Shown here: positions 35,243-42,083 of the stretch, in pieces
Layout: every line of letters starts with the position of its first letter
How positions within the stretch are numbered: the first letter of the stretch is position 1
Origin: [Clostridium] hylemonae DSM 15053
GTDB lineage: Bacteria > Bacillota > Clostridia > Lachnospirales > Lachnospiraceae
Length of the DNA: 64,000 nucleotides
Assembly (NCBI RefSeq): GCF_008281175.1
Contig: NZ_CP036524.1
Location: forward strand, 248,001 to 312,000
Direction: 5' to 3'
The notes under the pieces: generated by a model
The model's database searches: none
What the model was told of the DNA's origin: nothing
The model's input: only the letters and a program-made list of their open reading frames with translations
Program-made: the position numbers and the translations under genes

Positions 35243-35518
35243 ATGTTTCCAAAGGTGGTACAGGTGATACCAACGAAAGATTACTCGGTTTATGTATATT
35301 TTGAAGATGGAAAGATAGTCTGCTATGATATGGCTGCCATGATTGAGAAAGAGGTATTCCGTCCATTAAAAGACCTCGATGTTTTTATGGATACCTGCAC
35401 AGTGATGAATGATACTCTTGCATGGGATATCGGCGGAAATCGGGATAACACGATGTGCTTGGATATTGACCCGGATACGTTGTATGAATTGCCGTTTGCG
35501 AAAGAAGAAATAGCGTAA
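35243..35518 (+). CDS. DUF2442 protein
   Basis: A 91-residue DUF2442 protein: VIPTKDYSVYVYFEDGKIVCYDM, LKDLDVFMDTCTVMNDTLAWDI and the acidic C-terminus around DIDPDTLYE. DUF4160-DUF2442 gene pairs are widespread, small and sporadic, and resemble toxin-antitoxin modules, although a mechanism has not been shown to my knowledge. AGGAGGTGG at 35230-35238 precedes the ATG and overlaps the stop of the DUF4160 frame. Confidence 0.8.
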   Translation: MFPKVVQVIPTKDYSVYVYFEDGKIVCYDMAAMIEKEVFRPLKDLDVFMDTCTVMNDTLAWDIGGNRDNTMCLDIDPDTLYELPFAKEEIA

Positions 35519-35535
35519 TATATGGTAAGAAGACA

Positions 35536-35571
35536 ATATGCGCACATACAAAACGGTATCGGTAACTAACA
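35536..35571 (+). repeat. Cassette tail repeat B
   Basis: ATATGCGCACATACAAAA ... GGTAACTAACA, the counterpart of 34712-34747, placed right after the DUF2442 gene. Confidence 0.7.
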
Positions 35572-35574
35572 AAC

Positions 35575-35598
35575 ATTGATTATAGCAAAGCTGCATGA
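35575..35598 (+). pseudogene. 3' end remnant of a YgiT-type antitoxin gene
   Basis: ATT-GAT-TAT-AGC-AAA-GCT-GCA-TGA encodes I-D-Y-S-K-A-A-stop, matching the I-D-Y-R-K-V-A-stop end of the YgiT gene at 34671-34694. Only these eight codons remain, three bases after the tail repeat. Confidence 0.65.
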
Positions 35599-35623
35599 TC
35601 CAGGTGATCAAATGCATCACTGT

Positions 35624-35652
35624 TTGAAAAACATGGACAGGCAGTGTATAAT
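35624..35652 (+). promoter_or_regulatory. Promoter with long leader ahead of the methyltransferase
   Basis: TTGAAA (35624-35629), 17-base spacer, TATAAT (35647-35652). The leader to the next gene is about 250 bases. It holds a short frame M-T-E-K-E-L-V (35661-35684) and two hairpins with T-runs (35766-35796 and 35845-35877). Confidence 0.65.
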
Positions 35653-35765
35653 ATTTTTAGATGACAGAAAAGGAGTTGGTTTGATCCGGCGCACTTGATA
35701 TTATAAAATCGGTAATATAAGTGAAACGTGGAAAACAGATAATCATTAACTTTATAAGAACGAGA

Positions 35766-35796
35766 AAGCCTGTCGGTTGGTTCAGGTCTTGTTTTT
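35766..35796 (+). terminator. Terminator-like hairpin in the methyltransferase leader
   Basis: AAGCCTG pairs with CAGGTCTT with one bulge; GTTTTT follows. Confidence 0.5.
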
Positions 35797-35844
35797 ATAG
35801 CTTAAAATGATTATTTTTGTTTTCCCCATAGTAACTGGCCTTTG

Positions 35845-35877
35845 AGCTGTGGGAAACATATTCTGCAGCTTTTTTTG
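35845..35877 (+). terminator. Second terminator-like hairpin before the methyltransferase
   Basis: AGCTGT (35845-35850) pairs with GCAGCT (35865-35870), followed by seven T. The stem is short, so this is uncertain. Confidence 0.4.
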
Positions 35878-35910
35878 TTGTAGAAAATACGATAGAAAGG
35901 AAAAAATAAA

Positions 35911-36747
35911 ATGCTTCAATTATTAAGACCTTACCTAAGAAAACCTACTCTTTTTGAGAAGAGTAAAACGAAATTCTGGGATGATCCCTACATCTCACAA
36001 AGCATGTTAAAAGCACATTTGGAACCTGATCTAGAGGGGGCGACACGCAAACATGATTTCGTAAAACAATCTGTCGATTGGATCTCAAATTTACTGCCAA
36101 TATGCAGATACAAAAGGATCATTGATCTGGGCTGCGGTCCGGGCATTTATGCAGAACTATTCCATGCAAAGGGGTATCAAGTTACAGGCATGGACATTTC
36201 TGAAAATTCAATACAGTATGCTCAGAAAACAGCGAAAGAAAGAGGGCTGGATATTTCATACAAAAAGGGTGATTATATTCAATGCCCGATCGGCGGAGAA
36301 TATGATCTGGCAACAATGATCTACTGCGATATGGGCGTTTTATCTCATGCAGAGCGAAAAGCCTTATTGCGTAAGATATTTGATGCGTTGGCGCCGGGCG
36401 GTTGTCTTCTATTTGATGTATTTACACCTCATGAGTATGAACATCGTACAGAATTTAAGATTTGGAATTACGAGGAAGGAGGATTCTGGCGTGAAAAGCC
36501 TTACCTGCTCTTGCATTCACTTTACCGGTATGACTATGATAATACGTTTCTTAACCAGTATATTGTTATAACAGATAAGGATGTAACTTGTTATAACAAT
36601 TGGGAGCATACATTTGTGATTGAAGAATTGGAACAAGAATTACGGGAGGCGGGATTTCAAAGCTTACAGTTTTACGGAGATGCAGCCGGCGCGGAATATA
36701 CACAGAACAGTAAAACTATATGTGTTGCGGCCAGAAAAGATATTTGA
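35911..36747 (+). CDS. Class I SAM-dependent methyltransferase
   Basis: A 278-residue methyltransferase. The SAM motif I is RIIDLGCGPGIYAELF, followed by motif post-I VTGMDISENSIQYA, and motif IV-like YDLATMIYCDMGVL. LRKIFDALAPGGCLLFDVF is the conserved later strand. The N-terminal 60 residues are helical and family-specific. The substrate is unknown. Base composition is more AT-rich than in genes to either side, like the cassette region before it. GAAAGGAAAAA precedes the ATG. Confidence 0.85.
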   Translation: MLQLLRPYLRKPTLFEKSKTKFWDDPYISQSMLKAHLEPDLEGATRKHDFVKQSVDWISNLLPICRYKRIIDLGCGPGIYAELFHAKGYQVTGMDISENSIQYAQKTAKERGLDISYKKGDYIQCPIGGEYDLATMIYCDMGVLSHAERKALLRKIFDALAPGGCLLFDVFTPHEYEHRTEFKIWNYEEGGFWREKPYLLLHSLYRYDYDNTFLNQYIVITDKDVTCYNNWEHTFVIEELEQELREAGFQSLQFYGDAAGAEYTQNSKTICVAARKDI

Positions 36748-36771
36748 ACCAGCAGTATTGCCGGCTGGTTC
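36746..36771 (+). terminator. Hairpin overlapping the methyltransferase stop
   Basis: GAACCAGC (36746-36753) pairs with GCTGGTTC (36764-36771); no T-run follows. Confidence 0.4.
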
Positions 36772-36861
36772 CATTGCTTACCTGTCAATTAAGATTATGG
36801 GCGGCGTAATTCTAAAAGAGGGCAGCTAAATAAATATTTTTAAATAAACAGCATATAACAG

Positions 36862-36890
36862 TTGACAACAGTTTGACACTGTTATATACT
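36862..36890 (+). promoter_or_regulatory. GntR-ABC promoter with internal operator
   Basis: TTGACA (36862-36867), 17-base spacer, TATACT (36885-36890). The inverted repeat AACAGT-N5-ACTGTT (36867-36883) fills the spacer, and a further ACTGTT follows at 36889, so the operator overlaps the polymerase site. Autorepression by the GntR protein is the natural reading. Confidence 0.7.
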
Positions 36891-36915
36891 GTTTATAGAA
36901 GCAAGGAGGGATGAA

Positions 36916-37287
36916 ATGAAGCTGATCATTAACAATTCATCCATGCAGCCGATATATGAACAGATCGTCACCCAGATCAGGACGATGATCATGAAAGGCA
37001 CCTTAAAAGAAGAAGAGATGCTGCCGTCGGTGCGGGTGCTGTCCAAAGAGCTAAGAGTCAGCGCTCTCACTGTAAAAAAAGCTTATGATGCCCTGGAGCA
37101 GGAAGGATTTGTCGTTACCGTCCACGGAAAAGGAAGCTTTGTGACTTGCGCAAACCAGGAGCTTATGATGGAGGAGAAGCGCAGGGAAGTAGAAGCTGAT
37201 ATGGAAGCGGCCATACGAAAAGGGAAAAGCTGCGGGATGAATAATGAAGAAATCACACAATTATTTCATATTCTTTTGGAGGAGTAG
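36916..37287 (+). CDS. GntR family regulator, YtrA type
   Basis: A 123-residue regulator: a GntR winged helix (QPIYEQIVTQIRTMIMKG ... LPSVRVLSKELRVSALTVKKAY) plus a short helical tail, the YtrA subfamily layout that regulates adjacent ABC transporters. It likely represses its own operon through the palindrome in the promoter. AGGAGG lies ahead of the ATG, and the next gene starts two bases after its stop. Confidence 0.9.
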   Translation: MKLIINNSSMQPIYEQIVTQIRTMIMKGTLKEEEMLPSVRVLSKELRVSALTVKKAYDALEQEGFVVTVHGKGSFVTCANQELMMEEKRREVEADMEAAIRKGKSCGMNNEEITQLFHILLEE

Positions 37288-37289
37288 TT

Positions 37290-38138
37290 ATGCTGGTAGA
37301 AATGGAACATGTAAAAAAGCATTATAAAGGTTTTGAACTTGACTGTTCACTGAATGTGGAGGAAGGACGCGTAACCGGGCTCATAGGGCCGAACGGCGCG
37401 GGAAAGAGTACGGCGTTTAAATCTATACTTGGCCTGATAGGCATAGACGGGGGAAGCGCCGTTGTGTTGGGAAAGCAGGCAGAACAGCTTTCCACGGAGG
37501 AAAGGGAGCAGATCGGAGTCGTGCTTTCGGATTCCGGATTCAGCGGTTATCTGACAGTGAATGATATCATCCCTGTACTTAACAATCTGTACCGCAGGTT
37601 TGACAGAGATCATTTTTTGAGAATGTGTGAAGAATTTAATATACCCCGCAGCAAAAAGTTAAAGGAATTTTCTACGGGAATGAAAGCAAAACTCCAGGTG
37701 ATCAGCGCAATGTGCCACGGCGCACGTCTTCTTATTCTCGATGAACCGACGGCAGGTCTGGATGTGATCGCAAGAGATGAACTGCTGGATCTGCTCCGTG
37801 GTTACATGGAAGAGGGAGACCGTTCGATCCTTATCAGCTCCCATATATCCAGTGACCTGGAAGGATTATGTGATGATCTGTACATGATCGTGGACGGAAG
37901 GATCACATTCCATGAAGATACAGATGTACTTCTGGATCAATATGGAATATTGAAGCTGACAGAAGAGCAGTACGATAAGATAGACAAGGAGTATATACTG
38001 GCCCGGAAGAAGGAAGGCTTCGGAATAAGCTGTCTGACTGCGCATAAGCAGTTTTACATGGAAAATTACCGTGATATCGTGATTGAAAAGGGAAGCATTG
38101 ACAAGGTGATTACAATGATGATTCGAGGTGAAGCATAA
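37290..38138 (+). CDS. ABC transporter ATP-binding protein
   Basis: A 282-residue ABC ATPase: Walker A GPNGAGKST, signature FSTGMKAKL (a relaxed form of LSGGQ common in this ABC-2 type group), Walker [14 protein letters not shown]-loop ISSHISSD. It pairs with the permease that starts on its own stop codon (ATG within TAATG, 38138). The GntR-ATPase-permease set resembles bacitracin/cell-envelope stress ABC exporters (YtrA-YtrB-YtrC type). The substrate is unknown. Confidence 0.9.
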   Translation: MLVEMEHVKKHYKGFELDCSLNVEEGRVTGLIGPNGAGKSTAFKSILGLIGIDGGSAVVLGKQAEQLSTEEREQIGVVLSDSGFSGYLTVNDIIPVLNNLYRRFDRDHFLRMCEEFNIPRSKKLKEFSTGMKAKLQVISAMCHGARLLILDEPTAGLDVIARDELLDLLRGYMEEGDRSILISSHISSDLEGLCDDLYMIVDGRITFHEDTDVLLDQYGILKLTEEQYDKIDKEYILARKKEGFGISCLTAHKQFYMENYRDIVIEKGSIDKVITMMIRGEA

Positions 38139-38794
38139 TGAAAGGATTACTGATCAAAGATTTCAAACTGTTGAAAGGCCAGAAAAACTTCTTCTTTATT
38201 GTCTGTCTGGTGGGGGTCATGCTGATGGTGACAAGCGCAAGCCCTTCTTATGTTATAAGTTATATGACTTTCGTGTTTTCCATGTTTACGCTCAGTTCTG
38301 TCAGCTACGATGAGTACGACAACGGTCTTGCATTTCTGTTCTGTCTGCCGGTCACCCGGAAGAAGTATGTGAGGGAAAAGTATGTATTCGGGTTTCTGCT
38401 TGGAGGAACGGCGTGGACTGTATCCACGATCGTGATATCAGTTTATGCGATGATGAGAGACCCGGGTGTAAAGTGGCAAAGCTGGCTGGACACAGCGGGG
38501 GCCTACCTTCTGTTATTTTTGCTGTTCCTGCTCATTGTCCTTCCGATCCAGTTTAAATTTGGGGCAGAAAAAGGAAGAATTGTGATGGTAAGTGCGATCG
38601 GAATCTTAATTTTAGTCTGTTATGTGGGAATGAAGGCGGCCAAGTGGTTAAATGCTGATGTAGATATCATACTGGCGCGGCTGTCCGCGGCTGCTCCGGG
38701 AAGACTTTTTGCCGCCGCGCTCGTTATCTGCTGCGTGATGGCAGTGATATCGTATAAAGTATCGCTGAACATTATGAAAAAGAAAGAATTCTGA
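38138..38794 (+). CDS. ABC-2 type transporter permease
   Basis: A 218-residue permease with about six hydrophobic segments (FFFIVCLVGVMLMV, VFGFLLGGTAWTVSTIVIS and others) and the CLPVTRKKYVREKY loop typical of this ABC-2 subfamily. It is the membrane partner of the ATPase whose stop it overlaps. The last residues are basic (KKKEF). Exported substrate unknown. Confidence 0.85.
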   Translation: MKGLLIKDFKLLKGQKNFFFIVCLVGVMLMVTSASPSYVISYMTFVFSMFTLSSVSYDEYDNGLAFLFCLPVTRKKYVREKYVFGFLLGGTAWTVSTIVISVYAMMRDPGVKWQSWLDTAGAYLLLFLLFLLIVLPIQFKFGAEKGRIVMVSAIGILILVCYVGMKAAKWLNADVDIILARLSAAAPGRLFAAALVICCVMAVISYKVSLNIMKKKEF

Positions 38795-38875
38795 TGGTGC
38801 ATACCGGGTGCATTTGGTGTATAATATAATTAAATATTCATTGGTGGAGACGGCAGAGCCGATAATTGTATAATG

Positions 38876-38916
38876 CTTCTTCCTGTGCAGTTTAACTGCA
38901 TGGGAAGAAGTTTTTT
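38876..38916 (+). terminator. Strong hairpin with T-run just before the second MATE gene
   Basis: CTTCTTCC (38876-38883) pairs with GGAAGAAG (38903-38910); an inner TGCAGT/ACTGCA stem (38886-38900) extends it; TTTTTT follows. Only about 20 bases separate it from the MATE ribosome site. It may end the ABC operon or attenuate the MATE gene. Confidence 0.75.
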
Positions 38917-38950
38917 CTATCCAATTATGACAGCAGAAGGGGGAATTGAC

Positions 38951-40333
38951 ATGGGAGAAGGGCAGGACAATGTCCAGTTTGACAAGATGACAAAGACGCC
39001 GGTACCGAATCTGATCATAAGACTCGGAATTCCGACTGTCGTCAGTATGCTCATAACGAGTATTTACAATACGGCGGATACATATTTTGTGAGCAGGCTC
39101 GGAACGAGCGCGAGCGGAGCCGTAGGAGTTGTATTCAGTCTTATGGCCGTGCTGCAGGCGTTTGGCTTTATGTTCGGCCATGGCGCGGGCAGTATCATAT
39201 CCAGGAAGCTTGGAAAGAAAGACAAGGAGAGCGCCAGCAGATTTGCCTCGACGAGTTTTTTTCTGGCTATAGCTGCCGGGGTATTCATCGGTGCGGCAGG
39301 TATTGCGTTTCTGACACAGTTCATGCGTCTGCTTGGAAGCACGGAGACGATACTGCCGTATGCAAAGCAATACGGATTTTACATATTGCTGGCGGGCCCG
39401 TTTATGACGGGAAGCTGCGTGCTGAACAATATTCTCAGATACGAGGGCAGGGCGGCGTACGCCATGATCGGACTTACAACGGGGGGCATCCTCAATATGG
39501 CAGGCGACCCGGTACTTATGTTCGGCCTTCATATGGGAGTGGCCGGCGCGGGGCTTTCTACGGCGCTCTCTCAGATGATAAGTTTCCTGATCCTTCTGGC
39601 CATGTTTCTGAGCGGAAAAACGGACAGCAAGCTTTCGGTGCGGCTAATAACAAAGGACGTAAGCGACGTTGTGCGCATCGTCACTACTGGTTTTCCAAGT
39701 CTTATCCGCCAGGGGCTTGGAAGTGTTTCGACGCTGCTTTTGAATCATCAGGCGGCGGTGTACGGAGACGCGGCAGTGGCGGCCATGAGCATTGTCAACC
39801 GTATATGTATGCTCATCTTCTCTGTGGGACTCGGGCTCGGGCAGGGATTTCAGCCTGTAGCTGCTTTTAACTACGGGGCGGAAAAGTATGACAGAGTCAA
39901 AAAAGGCTTTTGGTTTACGGCAGCGGCCGGCGAAGCGGTCATCGGCAGTCTGGCGGCGGTGTGTCTGCTCGTATCTGCGCAGGTCATCGGCGTATTCCGC
40001 AATGACCCGGAGGTCATCCGGATCGGAGTCTTTGCGCTGCGCTGCCAGTGTGTCGCCTGCTTTTTCCAGCCGGCGGCGGTATGCACCAACATGATGTTCC
40101 AGAGCGTGGGAGAGAGCGGGAAGGCGTCGTTCCTGTCGTCGCTTCGGAGCGGGATCTGTTTTATCCCGCTCATATTGATCCTTCCTGCAGTATTCGGTCT
40201 GAGAGGAGTGCAGACAGCCCAGACAGTGGCGGATGTTCTGGCATTTCTCATATCTGCCCCGCTCGCGGTCTGGTTTCTCCGTAAGCTGGACAGAAAAGGG
40301 CAGGATGGAGCCGGTGATGACGGCGGTATTTAG
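38951..40333 (+). CDS. MATE family efflux transporter
   Basis: A 460-residue MATE transporter with about 12 membrane segments. LIIRLGIPTVVSMLITSIYN and TADTYFVSRLGTSASGAVG are the family N-terminal region; the second half starts with VTTGFPSLIRQGLGSVSTLL. It is only distantly similar to the MATE protein at 29004-30356 and belongs to a NorM/DinF-like branch. The start at 38951 follows AGAAGGGGG; 26 upstream codons in frame lie across a terminator hairpin and are excluded. Confidence 0.88.
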   Translation: MGEGQDNVQFDKMTKTPVPNLIIRLGIPTVVSMLITSIYNTADTYFVSRLGTSASGAVGVVFSLMAVLQAFGFMFGHGAGSIISRKLGKKDKESASRFASTSFFLAIAAGVFIGAAGIAFLTQFMRLLGSTETILPYAKQYGFYILLAGPFMTGSCVLNNILRYEGRAAYAMIGLTTGGILNMAGDPVLMFGLHMGVAGAGLSTALSQMISFLILLAMFLSGKTDSKLSVRLITKDVSDVVRIVTTGFPSLIRQGLGSVSTLLLNHQAAVYGDAAVAAMSIVNRICMLIFSVGLGLGQGFQPVAAFNYGAEKYDRVKKGFWFTAAAGEAVIGSLAAVCLLVSAQVIGVFRNDPEVIRIGVFALRCQCVACFFQPAAVCTNMMFQSVGESGKASFLSSLRSGICFIPLILILPAVFGLRGVQTAQTVADVLAFLISAPLAVWFLRKLDRKGQDGAGDDGGI

Positions 40334-40414
40334 ATATTTTCTTGCTGATCTGAATTAAATTAAACAATAAACTCAAAAATATTAATATAATAATTAAAAT
40401 AATTAATATAAACA

Positions 40415-40443
40415 TTGACATTTTTAAATATTGGTATTATATT
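40415..40443 (+). promoter_or_regulatory. Promoter of the DUF2089 operon
   Basis: TTGACA (40415-40420), 17-base spacer, TATATT (40438-40443), in a very AT-rich stretch with short TTAAT/ATTAA inverted repeats (40373-40412). Confidence 0.7.
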
Positions 40444-40469
40444 GTTAATATGAGAAAGGAAGTGAACGT

Positions 40470-40835
40470 ATGAAGAAAGTGATCAGCCAGTGTCCGGTCT
40501 GCAGTGGAGAACTGAAAGTGACCCGTCTGAAGTGTTCAGACTGTGATACCGTGATTGAAAATGACTTTACATTGAGTAAGTTTGATTATCTGTCCGGAGA
40601 GGAATTGTATTTTACCGAGACCTTTATCCGGTGCAGGGGAAACATCAAGGAGGTTGAAAAGGAGCTTGGAATCTCGTATCCGACCGTCCGGGCGAAGCTT
40701 GACGGTATCATCAGGAAGCTCGGATATGAGGAAGACGCGAAACAAGATGAGGAGATGCAGAAGCGCGAGGCTGTGCTGAAAGCGCTCGAGCTGGGACAGA
40801 TCACGGCGGAAGAGGCGATCCGCCGGCTGAAATAG
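40470..40835 (+). CDS. DUF2089 protein
   Basis: A 121-residue DUF2089 protein. A zinc ribbon (CPVCSGELKVTRLKCSDCD) is followed by a helix-turn-helix-like region (IKEVEKELGISYPTVRAKLDGIIRKLG), so a DNA-binding regulator is likely. The C-terminus (LGQITAEEAIRRLK) is the same short motif that opens the next gene's SHOCT-like domain. First gene of a small operon. Confidence 0.85.
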   Translation: MKKVISQCPVCSGELKVTRLKCSDCDTVIENDFTLSKFDYLSGEELYFTETFIRCRGNIKEVEKELGISYPTVRAKLDGIIRKLGYEEDAKQDEEMQKREAVLKALELGQITAEEAIRRLK

Positions 40836-40860
40836 ATCAATAGAAAAGAGGAGAATGGAT

Positions 40861-41238
40861 ATGGATGAAAGATTGAGAGTTTTAAAGATGATAGAAGAAG
40901 GTACGATCACGGCGGAACAGGCGGCAGAACTCCTGAATGCAATGGGTGTGGAAGAGGCAGGAGAGCCGCCGGCCAGAACGAACTATGACAAAAAGATGTT
41001 CCGCATTATCGTGGACGGAAGCGGAGACAAGGTAAACATTCAGTTCCCGGTCGGGGCTGTGAAAAAGATACTCAAGGTTACGGGGAGGCTTCCTATCCCG
41101 GAGAAGGAGCTGCAGGGGGTGAATCTGGAAGAAATGATGGATGCCATTTCCGACTGCCTGGACGGCGAGATAGAGGGCGACTTAGTCAGTGTGGAGGCAG
41201 CAGACGGTACGAGAGTAAGAATATACGTAGATAAATAG
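40861..41238 (+). CDS. SHOCT-like domain protein
   Basis: A 125-residue protein. RLRVLKMIEEGTITAEQAAELLNAM is a SHOCT-like oligomerisation helix pair. The C-terminal LVSVEAADGTRVRIYVDK motif is shared with the next gene (VVHVEAEDGTFVSIRL). Such proteins accompany DUF2089 and DUF4097-type genes and are of unknown function. ATG at 40861 has GAGGAG seven bases upstream; the ATG at 40855 is too close. Confidence 0.75.
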   Translation: MDERLRVLKMIEEGTITAEQAAELLNAMGVEEAGEPPARTNYDKKMFRIIVDGSGDKVNIQFPVGAVKKILKVTGRLPIPEKELQGVNLEEMMDAISDCLDGEIEGDLVSVEAADGTRVRIYVDK

Positions 41239-41249
41239 GGGACGGATAT

Positions 41250-41513
41250 ATGAAAGTAATAGTAAAGACGAAAGACTTGAACTTCCGTATGCCGGTCCCG
41301 CTGAGAATGGCAGGGTTTCTAATAAAAAAGCTGCCCCGGTCTGCTTTTGAGAAGATGCGCGCAGAGGTACCCGAACCTTACGCATGTCTTATCACAAAGG
41401 AGAATATATGCATGATCGTGGAAGAGTGTACGGATGTGCTGAGGGAGAACAAAGGACTGGAAGTCGTGCATGTGGAGGCAGAAGACGGAACATTTGTGTC
41501 CATACGGCTGTGA
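41250..41513 (+). CDS. Small hypothetical protein related to the preceding gene
   Basis: An 87-residue protein with a hydrophobic PLRMAGFLIKKLPRSAF segment and a C-terminal EVVHVEAEDGTFVSIRL strand pair that matches the end of the SHOCT-like protein upstream. It lacks the SHOCT helices. The two seem to be duplicates of one small domain. Third gene of the operon, 11 bases after its neighbour. Confidence 0.65.
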   Translation: MKVIVKTKDLNFRMPVPLRMAGFLIKKLPRSAFEKMRAEVPEPYACLITKENICMIVEECTDVLRENKGLEVVHVEAEDGTFVSIRL

Positions 41514-41532
41514 TATGTTGAGGGAGGCTTTT

Positions 41533-41562
41533 ATACCACTTACCTGCAAAAAAATACCACTT
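41533..41562 (+). promoter_or_regulatory. LytTR-type direct repeat binding site
   Basis: ATACCACTT occurs at 41533-41541 and again at 41554-41562, exactly 21 bases apart, each followed by a C-rich ACC/GCC. LytTR regulators bind pairs of roughly 9-base direct repeats spaced by two helical turns. It ends 12 bases before a -35 element of the LytTR gene. Confidence 0.6.
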
Positions 41563-41574
41563 GCCCAAATATCG

Positions 41575-41603
41575 TTTACATTCCTGCCTCATTGTGGTTA
41601 TAT
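41575..41603 (+). promoter_or_regulatory. Promoter of the LytTR-LiaF operon
   Basis: TTTACA (41575-41580), 17-base spacer, TTATAT (41598-41603) with TGG before it (extended -10). Confidence 0.55.
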
Positions 41604-41623
41604 AGGACCAGGGAGAGGGAAAG

Positions 41624-42076
41624 ATGAAGATACGGATCGAGATTGAAGACAACTTAAAAGAAGCAGAGATCATCATCCGCAGCAGCGTGCTGAGTGAAGA
41701 GGTACAGAAGATCCAGAAAGCAGTTGCAGATGTCGTATCCATGGAGCAGAGGCTTGTGTTCTACAAAGGAGATACTTCCTATTATCTTCCGCTGGAGGAA
41801 ATTCTGTTTTTTGAGACGGAGGATAATGAAGTGTATGCGCATACGAGGAAGGAAATATACCGGACAAAATACCGGCTGTATGAACTGGAAGAGATGCTGC
41901 CCGGCTTTTTTATGAGAGTGTCCAAATCCGCGATCCTGAACACGCGGAAGATCTATTCCATGACAAAGTCACTCCCCGCTTCCTGTACGGTAGAATTTCA
42001 GGGAACGCACAAGCAGGCGTATGTTTCCAGATATTACTACAAGCCATTAAAAGACCGATTAGAAGAAAAGAGGTAG
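41624..42076 (+). CDS. LytTR DNA-binding regulator, single domain
   Basis: A 150-residue regulator without receiver domain. Residues 1-45 are a basic/acidic N-terminal part, and from about 50 the LytTR domain reads YYLPLEEILFFETEDNEVYAHT ... MRVSKSAILNTRKI. Such stand-alone LytTR proteins are usually co-transcribed with a LiaF-like or DUF3021 membrane partner, as here. It probably binds the direct repeats at 41533-41562 and activates its own promoter. Confidence 0.85.
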   Translation: MKIRIEIEDNLKEAEIIIRSSVLSEEVQKIQKAVADVVSMEQRLVFYKGDTSYYLPLEEILFFETEDNEVYAHTRKEIYRTKYRLYELEEMLPGFFMRVSKSAILNTRKIYSMTKSLPASCTVEFQGTHKQAYVSRYYYKPLKDRLEEKR

Positions 42077-42083
42077 ATATAGT

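Noticed and set aside
40373-40440. AT-rich repeats as an origin or plasmid iteron
   Set aside because: Short TTAAT/ATTAA inversions in an AT-rich promoter region; no regular period and no replication gene nearby.
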